Positions 7,707 to 15,679 of a stretch of 43,571 nt of DNA are shown one piece after another. Both the position numbers and the translations under genes were made by a program. The stretch comes from DATMRF01 sp035566435. Its GTDB lineage: Bacteria; Verrucomicrobiota; Verrucomicrobiia; Limisphaerales; UBA8199. The stretch lies in NCBI GenBank assembly GCA_035566435.1, contig DATMRF010000125.1, positions 1-43,571 of the forward strand. Reading direction: 5' to 3'. Numbering within the stretch: position 1 is the stretch's first letter; the number at the start of each line of letters is the position of its first letter. The notes beneath the pieces are model-generated. The model made no database searches. It worked only from the letters and a program-made list of their open reading frames with translations, and was not told where the DNA came from.

Positions 7707-7748
7707 AAGAAAACGGCCCGCCCCCTTGCCAGCGGCAGGAATCGGGCC
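7707..7748 (-). promoter_or_regulatory. Terminator-like hairpin directly before dapL
   Basis: Read on the minus strand, GGCCCG (7748-7743) pairs with CGGGCC (7720-7715), enclosing an inner TGCC/GGCA stem. GTTTTCTT follows, then the ATG at 7706. The shape is that of an intrinsic terminator or attenuator placed in the dapL leader. It could instead end the upstream TPR gene's transcript. No known riboswitch aptamer is recognised. Confidence 0.5.
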
Positions 7749-7853
7749 TTGTTCGGCGACGGACCGTAACCGATAACGATCGAGGACGCAAGCAACGGAA
7801 GAATGGTGCCTGATTCCTGTTGCGTGGTCCCTGGTGCGTGCCAGCTGTCAGGT

Positions 7854-7881
7854 GTCACGCATCACGCATCAGCCATCACGC
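7854..7881 (+). repeat. Heptameric repeat, four units
   Basis: Units GTCACGC, ATCACGC, ATCAGCC, ATCACGC run through the stop codon of the TPR gene (7876-7878). It uses the same unit as the repeat inside the heptosyltransferase gene at 4039-4066. Confidence 0.75.
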
Positions 7882-8523
7882 CTCTTGGCCTTCATCCGGC
7901 GCCGCGGCTCCAATCTGTTCCCGCGCCTTTCTGGCGCGGCGCGCGGCGACGGTTTGCCCATATTCGGTGTCAATCCGCTCCAGTAGCGCCATGGACTTTT
8001 CCGGCTGGTTCAGGCGGCCGTAAAGCTTGGCCAGGTGGAGCGCCGCCCAGCCCCATTCTTCGTCCGGCAGCCTGTGCTTGAGCAATTCCTCATATTCCAG
8101 CGCGGCGGCCAGATCATTTTCCAGATCGTCCTTATAGATCTCCGCGATACGCGACATGAGGTGGAGTTCGTCAGGGTTTTTCTCGAGGTACTCGCGCAGG
8201 AGCCGAATGGCGTCCAGCGGCTGGCCGCGGGCACGAAGCCGTTGGGCCTCCTCCAGCTCGGGCCCAGGCACGACCGGTCGGCCTCCCTGCAAAAACCAGC
8301 GTTCGAATCGCCACCCGAAGTAGTGCGCAACATCATACGCGCAGACCAGGCCGAGCGCGATGAGCGCCGTCAAAAACCCGCCAAAGCACGCCATCATCCG
8401 GGACCGCGAGCCGCCCGTGGCGTTGTGCGTCACCTGCGTGTGCTCGACTGCAAAGCCATAAGCCAGCGCGGCCACGCACAAAATCAGCCCGGCATAAATT
8501 GCTGCCTTAACGAATCGATTCAT
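7876..8523 (-). CDS. Membrane-anchored TPR protein
   Basis: A 215-residue protein with two N-terminal hydrophobic segments (residues about 6-26 and 46-65). A soluble part follows with tetratricopeptide-like helices: an AIRLLREYLEKNPDELHLMSRIAEIYKD unit, an AALEYEELL unit and a WAALHLAKLYGRLNQPEKSMALLERI unit. TPR repeats bind partner proteins; no enzymatic motif is present. The soluble domain ends in an Ala/Glu-rich tail. It lies upstream of dapL in the same direction with 169 bp between, so a common transcript is possible but not shown. The ATG at 8523 starts at the first membrane helix. Function unknown beyond a probable scaffolding role at the membrane. Confidence 0.8.
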   Translation of the reverse strand: MNRFVKAAIYAGLILCVAALAYGFAVEHTQVTHNATGGSRSRMMACFGGFLTALIALGLVCAYDVAHYFGWRFERWFLQGGRPVVPGPELEEAQRLRARGQPLDAIRLLREYLEKNPDELHLMSRIAEIYKDDLENDLAAALEYEELLKHRLPDEEWGWAALHLAKLYGRLNQPEKSMALLERIDTEYGQTVAARRARKAREQIGAAAPDEGQEA

Positions 8524-8663
8524 TGTCGCCTGCGTTCAAGGAAAACCACAATGTCACAAAACGACGGAAAGCGCGAGCGGCCTCTTCCTCGTGTGATTAC
8601 GCCCGACGAGCAGTTTACAAAGGCGACACGCTGCCCGCCGGTCCCAGGCGCTCCCGGGTCAAC

Positions 8664-8903
8664 TTACCCACGGTCAACAAACGCCAGAAGGTCGTCCGGG
8701 TCGCCTATGAATGTCGTGACACCATCATCGTCACAGAGCAAGATGCCCCGGTCCGAACCGCCATAGTCTTCATAACCCGGGGCGTACTCCTCAGTGTCGC
8801 CATTGCTGACGAAGACCACAGTGGCAAAGTCGCCGTGGCGTTGAACTCGGTCGCCGGCATGAACCTCTTCGCCCGTCACATAATGTAATAGATCGGAGTC
8901 CAT
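8664..8903 (-). CDS. Small acidic conserved protein
   Basis: A 79-residue acidic protein with a GDRVQ..GDFATVVFVSNGDTEE start and a strongly conserved-looking centre (EYAPGYEDYGGSDRGILLCDDDG). I recognise this pattern as a small bacterial protein type without assigned function. The GD-rich start suggests a small beta-barrel. Starts at 8924 or 8957 are possible, but the extra residues are unlike the rest and none of the starts has a ribosome binding site. It faces away from the DAHP synthase gene, about 100 bp from it. Confidence 0.65.
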   Translation of the reverse strand: MDSDLLHYVTGEEVHAGDRVQRHGDFATVVFVSNGDTEEYAPGYEDYGGSDRGILLCDDDGVTTFIGDPDDLLAFVDRG

Positions 8904-8988
8904 AGGTTTGCAGTGTCTTGACATTTCAAGCCTAAGCAAGAAGTGCCCGCTTCGCAATCAAATTCCTTTCGCGCGCACATCCAAAGCG

Positions 8989-8994
8989 TATAAT
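8989..8994 (+). promoter_or_regulatory. TATAAT -10 box, possible leaderless promoter for aroG
   Basis: A perfect TATAAT lies 7 bp before the ATG at 9002. Normal spacing from a -10 box would place the transcription start at the start codon itself, so the message may be leaderless. No clear -35 box was found. The homology of the protein begins right after the ATG, which supports this start. Confidence 0.5.
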
Positions 8995-9001
8995 TGCGAG
9001 G

Positions 9002-10075
9002 ATGCTGCCAACACAGAATTTGCACGTTAAAGAGGCCGTTCGGTTGCTAACCCCTCGCGCATTGAAATCGGAGCTGCCGGTCTCCGAAACGGGGAACCGC
9101 ACCGTCGCCGACAGCCGTGCCCGGGTAATCGATATTCTGCAGCAACGGGACCCACGGTTGCTGGCGGTCGTGGGCCCTTGCTCGATTCACGACGTCAAGG
9201 GCGCGCTCGAATACGGGACCCGACTCAGCGGCCTGCGCCAGGAATTGGCGAGCGAAATGGAGATCGTCATGCGCGTCTATTTCGAAAAGCCGCGCACGAC
9301 TATTGGCTGGAAAGGGTTGATCAACGATCCGCATCTGGATGGCAGCTACGATATCGATACGGGCCTCAAAAGGGCGCGCCGGTTGTTGCTTGAGCTGGCT
9401 GCGATGGGCTTGCCGGCCGCGACTGAATTCCTTGACCCGATCGTTCCCCAGTATATCGACGACCTGATCACGTGGGTAGCGATCGGTGCTCGCACCACGG
9501 AATCCCAAACGCATCGGGAAATGGCCAGCGGCCTCTCGATGCCCGTCGGTTTCAAGAACGGCACGGATGGCAGTCTCCAAATCGCCCTGGATGCCATGGT
9601 GTCGGCGCGCACGCCGCACAATTTTTTGGGCATCGACCAGGAGGGGGTCACCAGCATCATCCGCACGACCGGCAATCCGGTGGGGCACGTCGTGTTGCGA
9701 GGGGGCCGGACCCGCACAAATTATGATGCGGCCAGTTTGCGTGAGGCGGAGGCCAAACTGAAGCAGGCGGGTCTGCCGCGGGTCTTGATGGTTGATTGCA
9801 GCCATGCCAACTCGGCCAAACAGCACGCGCGCCAGGAGGAAGTGTGGCACAGCGCGATCGAACAACGGGCGGCCGGCAACCGGGCGCTAATCGGCATCAT
9901 GGTCGAGAGCTATCTGAGGGAGGGCAGCCAGCCGTTCCCCAGGAAGCCGTCAGAACTCTGCTACGGGGTGTCAATTACAGACGCGTGCCTCGGCTGGGAT
10001 GTGACCGAGCGGATGTTGCGTTGGGGCGCGGAGAAACTCGCGCTGGGCAAATCGAGCCTTGCCTCCGCGACTTAA
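9002..10075 (+). CDS. aroG: 3-deoxy-7-phosphoheptulonate (DAHP) synthase, class I
   Basis: Catalyses the first step of the shikimate pathway, condensing phosphoenolpyruvate with erythrose 4-phosphate in the cytoplasm. The 357-residue product is close to the E. coli AroG/AroF/AroH type over its whole length: VVGPCSIHD, MRVYFEKPRTTIGWKGLINDP, GLPAATEFLDPI.PQY, IGARTTESQ.HRE.ASGLS.PVGFKNGTDG, the LRGG segment, DCSHANS and ESYL.EG.Q. Active-site Cys in GPCS and the metal-binding His in SHAN are present. The E. coli isoenzymes differ in which aromatic amino acid inhibits them; this cannot be read from the sequence here. The start codon follows a TATAAT by only 7 bp. Confidence 0.95.
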   Translation: MLPTQNLHVKEAVRLLTPRALKSELPVSETGNRTVADSRARVIDILQQRDPRLLAVVGPCSIHDVKGALEYGTRLSGLRQELASEMEIVMRVYFEKPRTTIGWKGLINDPHLDGSYDIDTGLKRARRLLLELAAMGLPAATEFLDPIVPQYIDDLITWVAIGARTTESQTHREMASGLSMPVGFKNGTDGSLQIALDAMVSARTPHNFLGIDQEGVTSIIRTTGNPVGHVVLRGGRTRTNYDAASLREAEAKLKQAGLPRVLMVDCSHANSAKQHARQEEVWHSAIEQRAAGNRALIGIMVESYLREGSQPFPRKPSELCYGVSITDACLGWDVTERMLRWGAEKLALGKSSLASAT

Positions 10076-10114
10076 CTGCCAGCTTTCAGTGAACTAGAGG
10101 GAGATACCGGCCGA

Positions 10115-10705
10115 ATGACCTTACCAAACAAGCTGACTATCTCGCGGTTCATTCTCACCGCGGCCTTCTTGGCAGTCATGTTTTCGCAGGTACGGTTTCA
10201 CGAAACGATCGCGCTAGTGCTGTTCATTGCCGGCGGGGTGAGTGACTTTTTGGACGGCTATTTGGCCCGCCGTGACCAACTGATCACCAACTTCGGCATT
10301 CTCATGGACCCCCTGGCGGACAAAATCATGGTCTGCTCCGCGTTTATCGCATTTGTCGGACTGAACTGGATTGCCGCATGGATGGTGGTCATTATTGTCG
10401 CTCGCGAGTTGGCCATCACCGGATTGCGCCTATTGGCGGCTTCAAAAAATGTCGTGCTGGCAGCCGAAGGCTACGGCAAACACAAGACCATCTCGCAAAT
10501 TGTCGCCATCATCTCAATCTTGGTTTGGCACAGCTATGAGCAGTGGGGGACAGCCGGCAAGGCGCTCTTCGGAATGCCGGTTTTCGGCGCTCCCTGGGTG
10601 AAAGGATTCACGGAACTCTCCATCTGGGTGGCGGTCACGCTGACGATTATTTCCGGCTGTCTTTATCTCTGGCGGAACCGGACTCTCTACCTGGACGACA
10701 TGTGA
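10115..10705 (+). CDS. pgsA: CDP-diacylglycerol-glycerol-3-phosphate 3-phosphatidyltransferase
   Basis: PgsA makes phosphatidylglycerophosphate from CDP-diacylglycerol and glycerol 3-phosphate in the cytoplasmic membrane. The 196-residue protein carries the complete CDP-alcohol phosphatidyltransferase motif DGxxARx8GxxxDxxxD (Asp 47, Gly 48, Ala 51, Arg 52, Gly 61, Asp 65, Asp 69). It has about six membrane helices and the N-terminal LPNKLTISRF typical of PgsA. A GAGGGAGA sequence lies about 15 bp before the ATG. It overlaps the next gene, pgpA, by four bases (GTGA), so two successive steps of phosphatidylglycerol synthesis are translationally coupled. Confidence 0.95.
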   Translation: MTLPNKLTISRFILTAAFLAVMFSQVRFHETIALVLFIAGGVSDFLDGYLARRDQLITNFGILMDPLADKIMVCSAFIAFVGLNWIAAWMVVIIVARELAITGLRLLAASKNVVLAAEGYGKHKTISQIVAIISILVWHSYEQWGTAGKALFGMPVFGAPWVKGFTELSIWVAVTLTIISGCLYLWRNRTLYLDDM

Positions 10706-11217
10706 GACTCTGGATCGCCCAAGGCTTCGGCATCGGCCGCATTCCTTTCGCGCCAGGGACGTTCGGTTCCCTTCTGGGGATGGTTTGGTTCGCGCTCCTG
10801 CTGGCCAGCGGGCGGCCCTGGGTGCTGCTGCTGGGTGGCGTCGCCGGGCTCGCCTTTTCCGTTTGGCTTTGCGGCGCCGCGGAACGGGTCCTTGGTCAAA
10901 AAGACCCGGGCTCCGTCGTGCTGGATGAAATTGCCGCCATGCCGATCTGTTTTCTAGCGTGGCTCGGAATTGCCTACGCGCAGACCGGCGCCATGCCCCG
11001 CCCGGATTCCTTCTTTTCGCGCGGGCATTGGTTGCTGACCGTCGGCGTCTTTGCGGCTTTCCGATTCTTCGACATCGCGAAGCCCTGGCCGGTGCGCCAA
11101 AGCCAGCGCTGGCCCGGCGGTTGGGGCATAACAGTTGATGATCTGCTGGCGGCAGTGTACGTCAACCTGGTGACCCTGCTCGCATATGCGGGAAGCTCGC
11201 TGGCCAGGACCTCGTAG
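10702..11217 (+). CDS. pgpA: Phosphatidylglycerophosphatase A
   Basis: PgpA removes the phosphate from phosphatidylglycerophosphate to give phosphatidylglycerol, directly after PgsA. The 171-residue membrane protein shows GFGIGRIPFAPGTFGSLLG at the N-terminus, VVLDEIAAMP, FRFFDIAKPWPVRQSQ and GGWGITVDDLLAAVY, which are the conserved blocks of the PgpA family with their acidic metal-binding residues. The GTG at 10702 is chosen because the family homology starts right there and because it gives the coupling overlap with the pgsA stop codon; a longer ATG frame from 10543 would read through pgsA out of phase with any homology. Confidence 0.94.
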   Translation: MRLWIAQGFGIGRIPFAPGTFGSLLGMVWFALLLASGRPWVLLLGGVAGLAFSVWLCGAAERVLGQKDPGSVVLDEIAAMPICFLAWLGIAYAQTGAMPRPDSFFSRGHWLLTVGVFAAFRFFDIAKPWPVRQSQRWPGGWGITVDDLLAAVYVNLVTLLAYAGSSLARTS

Positions 11218-11243
11218 CCCGGATTAAGCATCCGCACCGCGTT

Positions 11244-11750
11244 TCAATGCTTGGGGGGCTGATTCGGCAGCGGCAACGTTTGACCCGAGTTGTGCTGGGT
11301 GGACTGGTAAACCGCCGGTTTCAAGCCTTTCAGGGCATCGGTGGTTCGATAATGCCGCCAAGTGATATACCCCAATAGGCTGGCAAAGAACAAGACGGCC
11401 ACGCTCAGCACCACCACCCCTTTTTGCCAATCTACCTTCGAGAGCTGGAGCATAATGAAATCCAGCACCCCTTTTGGCTCAGTAGAGAGGGGCGGTGGCT
11501 CGGCAAACTTTTTGGTCTGGCCCAACTCGGCGTCCAGCTCGGACATGACCTGCGGCACGTCCAACTTGAGCAAGGTCGAGTAGGTGCGCACAAACCCGCG
11601 GATGTAAACCGGCGCTGAAAAGATGTCAAAATTTCCCTCCTCCAGCGCGCGCAAATGGTCACCGCGGATCTTCGTAATCTCCGCTACCTGTTCGACCGTT
11701 AGCCGCCTGGCCTCGCGGGCCTCGTGAAGTCGCTCGGCAACTGTGGACAT
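11244..11750 (-). CDS. RodZ-like HTH membrane protein
   Basis: A 168-residue protein with an N-terminal Cro/C1-type helix-turn-helix of the RodZ/YmfM kind (residues about 5-70: AERLHEAREARRLTVEQVAE, then IRGDHLRALEEGNFDIF and VYIRGFVRTYSTLL). A Pro-rich linker follows, then one membrane helix around residues 122-144 and a short C-terminal tail. RodZ links MreB to the cell wall machinery. Here the usual periplasmic beta domain is missing, so this is a shortened relative and its role may differ. The ATG at 11750 begins the HTH; an upstream in-frame ATG at 11789 adds a basic stretch unlike the family. It is divergent from the ROK gene. Confidence 0.8.
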   Translation of the reverse strand: MSTVAERLHEAREARRLTVEQVAEITKIRGDHLRALEEGNFDIFSAPVYIRGFVRTYSTLLKLDVPQVMSELDAELGQTKKFAEPPPLSTEPKGVLDFIMLQLSKVDWQKGVVVLSVAVLFFASLLGYITWRHYRTTDALKGLKPAVYQSTQHNSGQTLPLPNQPPKH

Positions 11751-11832
11751 GAGGAGGATGATATAGCGGGTTTTGCGGGGCATTGGCAAGGGGAAGCTCG
11801 TGGCAGTGGTAATTCCTGAGGCGGCCCGGGGC

Positions 11833-11850
11833 GCACGATTGGAATCGTGC
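11833..11850. promoter_or_regulatory. Perfect 8-bp inverted repeat between divergent genes
   Basis: GCACGATT-GG-AATCGTGC lies in the 207-bp gap between the HTH gene and the ROK regulator gene. It could be an operator for the ROK repressor or a REP-like repeat. A second, weaker hairpin (AGGAC/GTCCT followed by TTT) lies at about 11861-11888. Confidence 0.45.
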
Positions 11851-11957
11851 CCTCCTTGCAGGACTGACGCGGTACCGGCGGTCCTTTTGGATATTCCGCT
11901 TTACTTAACAACCTTCACATAACATTCTCCCTTCCGGCTTTGGCCCGACGCTTTTTT

Positions 11958-13154
11958 ATGCTCGGAATCAAGACAGCGGCTTTGCCCGGCAGCTTGCGAC
12001 GGACGAATCAGCGCACCGTCATCTCCCTGCTTTTGCGCCTCGGATGTGCTTCGCGGGCCGACCTGGCCAAGGCCGCGGGCATCAGCCAGCCGACGGCAGG
12101 CAAGATCACCACGGAGTTGCTCTCGCTCGGGGTTCTGCAGGAGGCGGGATCGCCGGGCAATGGAAACGCGTCCGGTTCACCTCGGCTGGGCCGGCCCGGC
12201 CAATTGCTTCGGCTGGACAATCGTCGCGCGCGTTTTTTGGCCATCGAACTCGGCGTCTCGGAAACGAACGTTTCCGCGCTGCCCGTAGCGCTTCAGATGG
12301 AGGATGAATGGACGTTCACTTTTTCGACGCCGCGCTCGCCAGAAACCTGGTTGCGGGAGTTGAAGGCGGTCACGGCAGGACTGGAGGGAGCGCACCTGTG
12401 GGGCGTGCTCATTAGCGTTCCGGGCATTGTCGATGAGGTGCAAGGCACGGTCCTCTTCTCGCCTAACCTGCACTGGCTGGAGAAAGCCAACTTGCCCCGC
12501 CTGGTCGGCCAGGTTTGGCCGCTGCCGGTGTTGTTGGTGCAGGAAATCCGCGCCCTGGCTCTGGGCCAGCTCTCCGCCGGGCCGGGCGGCGAGGATTTTT
12601 TCCTGGTGGATTTCGGCCAGGGCGTCGGCGGAGCGATCGTGCTCAACGGAAAGCTTTATTCGCATCCCAACCCCCTGAGCGGGGAATTCGGCCATACCCC
12701 CGTGCCGGGCAACCAGCGCCTTTGCGGCTGCGGCGCGGTCGGTTGCCTCGAGACGCTGGTCTCGGAGCGCGGTTTGCTTGAGAGCTTCCGGCGAGCGAGC
12801 GGACGCGGGGGCGAAACCGGCGGCTGGACCGAGCTGGCTCGGCGCGTGAGCGCTCGGGGCCTCGAACCGTGGCTAAGCACAACGCTCGATGCGACAGCGA
12901 AAGTGATTTCCGGCGCGCTCAATGTGTTGGGCATTCATCGCGTGGTGGTGACAGGCCGACTGACCGAATTGCCCGGCTGCGTCCGGCGCCTGGGCGCGCT
13001 GATCAAAGAAGGCGCCATGTGGGGGCGCTTCGGGGACGTGGTCTGCCAGAGCGCACCTCACAGGCGGGCTGCCGGATTGGTAGGGTTCGGCATCGACCGC
13101 CTCATTTTGCCCGCCAATGAAGAAAAAGGACTGATCGTGAACCGCCCGAAATGA
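11958..13154 (+). CDS. ROK-family transcriptional regulator
   Basis: A 398-residue protein with an N-terminal winged helix (RTNQRTVISLLLRLGCASRADLAKAAGISQPTAGKITTELLSLGVL) followed by a ROK domain. The ROK zinc signature is intact (GEFGH, then CGCGAVGCLE). The ATP-binding DxGGT motif is changed to ELGVS and the catalytic ND of ROK kinases to QE, so it is almost certainly a sugar-responsive regulator (NagC/XylR type) and not a kinase. It heads the araB-araD-galM-symporter cluster in the same direction, 37 bp before araB, so it probably controls it. ATG 11958 is chosen over a TTG at 11940. Confidence 0.9.
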   Translation: MLGIKTAALPGSLRRTNQRTVISLLLRLGCASRADLAKAAGISQPTAGKITTELLSLGVLQEAGSPGNGNASGSPRLGRPGQLLRLDNRRARFLAIELGVSETNVSALPVALQMEDEWTFTFSTPRSPETWLRELKAVTAGLEGAHLWGVLISVPGIVDEVQGTVLFSPNLHWLEKANLPRLVGQVWPLPVLLVQEIRALALGQLSAGPGGEDFFLVDFGQGVGGAIVLNGKLYSHPNPLSGEFGHTPVPGNQRLCGCGAVGCLETLVSERGLLESFRRASGRGGETGGWTELARRVSARGLEPWLSTTLDATAKVISGALNVLGIHRVVVTGRLTELPGCVRRLGALIKEGAMWGRFGDVVCQSAPHRRAAGLVGFGIDRLILPANEEKGLIVNRPK

Positions 13155-13160
13155 ACCGTT

Positions 13161-13188
13161 AATCCTCAACCCCCAATCCTCAGCCATT
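13161..13188 (+). repeat. Short heptameric repeat between ROK gene and araB
   Basis: AATCCTC, AACCCCC, AATCCTC, AGCCATT follow one another in 7-bp steps in the short gap. It is a weak example of the repeat type seen across the window. Confidence 0.5.
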
Positions 13189-13191
13189 TCG

Positions 13192-14880
13192 ATGAGCGCC
13201 AAGTACACCCTCGGACTCGATTACGGCACCAACTCAGTCCGGTCGGTTATCGTCAACACCGCCAACGGGCGCGAGGTCGCCACCGCTGTATGGAACTACG
13301 TTCACGGCACCCAGGGCGTCATCCTGTCGCGCGACCCCAACCTCGCCCGGCAGCATCCGGCGGATTACGTCACCGGCGCCGAAAAGACGATCAAGCGCGC
13401 CCTGGCTCTGGCCAAGCGCGGCGCGCGCGACTTCAAGGCCGAGGATGTGATTGGCATCGGCGTTGATACGACCGGCAGCACACCGCTCCCAGTCGATCGC
13501 GACGGTCATCCGCTGGCGCTCGACCGCCGGTTTGCCAAGAACCCGGCGGCGATGGCCTGGCTTTGGAAAGACCACACAGGAGTGGCCCAAGCCGCCGAGA
13601 TTACCGACTTGGCGCGCCAGCTGCGTCCGCAGTACCTCGCGAAGTGCGGCGGCACGTACTCGAGCGAGTGGTTCTTCAGCAAGATCCTGCATTGTTTGCG
13701 CGCCAACCCCGAGGTTTTCGATGCAGCACACCTATGGGTCGAATGCGCCGATTGGGTACCGGCAATGCTGACGGGCACCGAGGCGCCGGACAAACTGACG
13801 GTTGGCATCTGCGCCGCCGGTCATAAGGCGATGTACGCCGATACCTGGGGCGGTTACCCGGACGCCGAGTTTTTGGGGCGACTCTCTCCCAAGCTGGGAG
13901 AACTGCGTGCGCGACTGCGTCCCCAGGCGCGCGCGATTGACCGTGCGGTCGGAGGCTTGACGGAGGACTGGGCGAAACGGACCGGGTTGCCGGTCGGCAT
14001 TCCCGTTGCAGTTGGCGCTTTCGATGCGCACCTGGGCGGTGTTGGGTCGGGCATCGGCCCCGGCACGCTGGTCAAGATTATCGGCACGAGCACGTGCGAC
14101 ATGATGGTCGTGCCGTTGGGCGAGAAACTGGCCGACATTCCGGGCCTTTGTGGCATCGTTCCAAGCAGCATTCTACCCGGTTATTACGGCCTTGAGGCCG
14201 GCCAATCGGCCGTTGGCGATATTTTTAACTGGTTTGTTAATTACATCCAACCGCTGGGCAAGAAGGCCGGGACACACGAAGCGCTTAGTTCCGCGGCGGC
14301 GCGTATCGCGCCAGGAGAATCGGGCTTGTTGGCCCTGGATTGGAACAACGGAAACCGCACTGTCCTGGTGGACCAGCGGCTCACCGGATTGCTGCTGGGC
14401 CAAACGCTCTACACCACGCCTTCGGAGATTTACCGAGCACTGGTCGAGGCGACCGCTTTCGGCGCGCTGACGATTATCAACCGGTTCGAGGAATACGGGG
14501 TGAAGGTCGGGCAAATCGTCAACTGCGGCGGCATCGCTGAGAAGAATCCGCTGGTCATGCAGATTTACGCGGATGTGACTGGCCGGCCGATCAAGATCTC
14601 GCGCTCGGCGCAAACGTGCGCGCTGGGCGCGGCGATCGCCGGTGCGGTTGTCGCGGGCAAAAAAGCCGGTGGCCATGCTAGCTATGCCGAGGCTCAAAAA
14701 GCGATGACCGGCCTAAAAGCTCGCGTATTTGAACCGAATTCCCAAGCCCACACGGTTTACGAACAGCTTTATTCCCTTTACCGCAAACTGCATGACGCCT
14801 TCGGTACGCAGCAACCGGCCGGGTCTCTCTTTGACGTTATGAAAGAACTGCTGGCGATCCGCGGCAAAGTCAGAAGATAA
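13192..14880 (+). CDS. araB: Ribulokinase
   Basis: AraB phosphorylates L-ribulose to L-ribulose 5-phosphate with ATP. The 562-residue FGGY-family kinase has LGLDYGTNSVRSVIV at the N-terminus (phosphate-binding DYGT), GIGVDTTGSTP, CGGTYSSEWFFSKIL, the VGAFDAHLGGVGSGI segment with the catalytic Asp, GTSTCDMM and the C-terminal FGGY-type NCGGIAEKNPLVMQIYADV. The length and the GVDTTGSTP block are those of bacterial ribulokinase rather than xylulokinase or glycerol kinase. It is followed by araD, as in L-arabinose operons. L-ribulose would normally come from AraA, which is not in the window. Confidence 0.95.
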   Translation: MSAKYTLGLDYGTNSVRSVIVNTANGREVATAVWNYVHGTQGVILSRDPNLARQHPADYVTGAEKTIKRALALAKRGARDFKAEDVIGIGVDTTGSTPLPVDRDGHPLALDRRFAKNPAAMAWLWKDHTGVAQAAEITDLARQLRPQYLAKCGGTYSSEWFFSKILHCLRANPEVFDAAHLWVECADWVPAMLTGTEAPDKLTVGICAAGHKAMYADTWGGYPDAEFLGRLSPKLGELRARLRPQARAIDRAVGGLTEDWAKRTGLPVGIPVAVGAFDAHLGGVGSGIGPGTLVKIIGTSTCDMMVVPLGEKLADIPGLCGIVPSSILPGYYGLEAGQSAVGDIFNWFVNYIQPLGKKAGTHEALSSAAARIAPGESGLLALDWNNGNRTVLVDQRLTGLLLGQTLYTTPSEIYRALVEATAFGALTIINRFEEYGVKVGQIVNCGGIAEKNPLVMQIYADVTGRPIKISRSAQTCALGAAIAGAVVAGKKAGGHASYAEAQKAMTGLKARVFEPNSQAHTVYEQLYSLYRKLHDAFGTQQPAGSLFDVMKELLAIRGKVRR

Positions 14881-14924
14881 ACCGCAGTGTTTTCGTACGG
14901 TTCGTGTATTTCGTAGTTTAACAC

Positions 14925-15659
14925 ATGTTACAGGATTTAAAGAGCCGAGTGTGTCAAGCGAACCTTGACCTGGTGAAGGAAGGGCTTGTCATCCATACCT
15001 GGGGCAATGCCAGCGGCATTGATCGCGCCAAGGGGCTGGTGGTCATCAAACCGTCAGGCGTCCCCTATTCAGCGATGCGACCGGGCCACATGGTTGTCGT
15101 GGCTTTGGAGTCAGGCCGCGTGGTCGAGGGCAAACTGAAGCCCAGCTCGGACACTGCGACCCATCTGGTACTTTATCGCGCCTTTATGGGGATCGGCGGA
15201 ATCGTGCATACCCATAGCCTGCATGCGACCGCCTGGGCCCAAACCGGCCGGCCGGTGCCCGCTCTGGGAACGACGCACGCCGATTACTTCCATGGTTCGA
15301 TCCCCTGCACTCGGGTGCTGCGGCCGAATGAGATCAAAGCCGATTATGAAGCGAACACCGGCAAAGCGATCGTGGAAGCATTCGACCACCGCGACCCGCT
15401 CGCGTGTCCGGCGGCGCTGGTCGCCAGCCATGGTCCGTTCGCCTGGGGCAGATCGGTCGAAGACGGCGTCCACCACGCGGCGGTGCTGGAGCACCTGGTC
15501 AAGCTGGCGGGCGAGACACTGCGCCTTTTTCCTTCCACCCGGCCCATGCAGCAGGTATTGCTGGGCAAACACTTTTTTCGCAAGCACGGCCCTGGAGCCT
15601 ATTACGGCCAGGGGCCGTCGGCGAAAGCAACAGCCAGTCGCAACCACAAACATCATTAA
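14925..15659 (+). CDS. araD: L-ribulose-5-phosphate 4-epimerase
   Basis: AraD converts L-ribulose 5-phosphate to D-xylulose 5-phosphate, feeding the pentose phosphate pathway. The 244-residue class II aldolase-like protein has TWGNASGIDR, KPSGVPY, SSDTATHLVLYRAF, the zinc-binding HTHS and a later SHGPFAWG with the third His region. Length and motifs match AraD; related epimerases (SgbE, UlaF) cannot be fully excluded, but the araB neighbour favours arabinose. It has no evident ribosome binding site. Its C-terminal tail past KHGPGAYYGQ is low-complexity. Confidence 0.95.
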   Translation: MLQDLKSRVCQANLDLVKEGLVIHTWGNASGIDRAKGLVVIKPSGVPYSAMRPGHMVVVALESGRVVEGKLKPSSDTATHLVLYRAFMGIGGIVHTHSLHATAWAQTGRPVPALGTTHADYFHGSIPCTRVLRPNEIKADYEANTGKAIVEAFDHRDPLACPAALVASHGPFAWGRSVEDGVHHAAVLEHLVKLAGETLRLFPSTRPMQQVLLGKHFFRKHGPGAYYGQGPSAKATASRNHKHH

Positions 15660-15679
15660 GCAACCTCCAATCAAGCGTT

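Noticed and set aside
7707..7875. A lysine riboswitch before dapL
   Set aside because: The hairpin lacks the multi-helix aptamer and conserved blocks of the lysine riboswitch; only a simple hairpin is visible.
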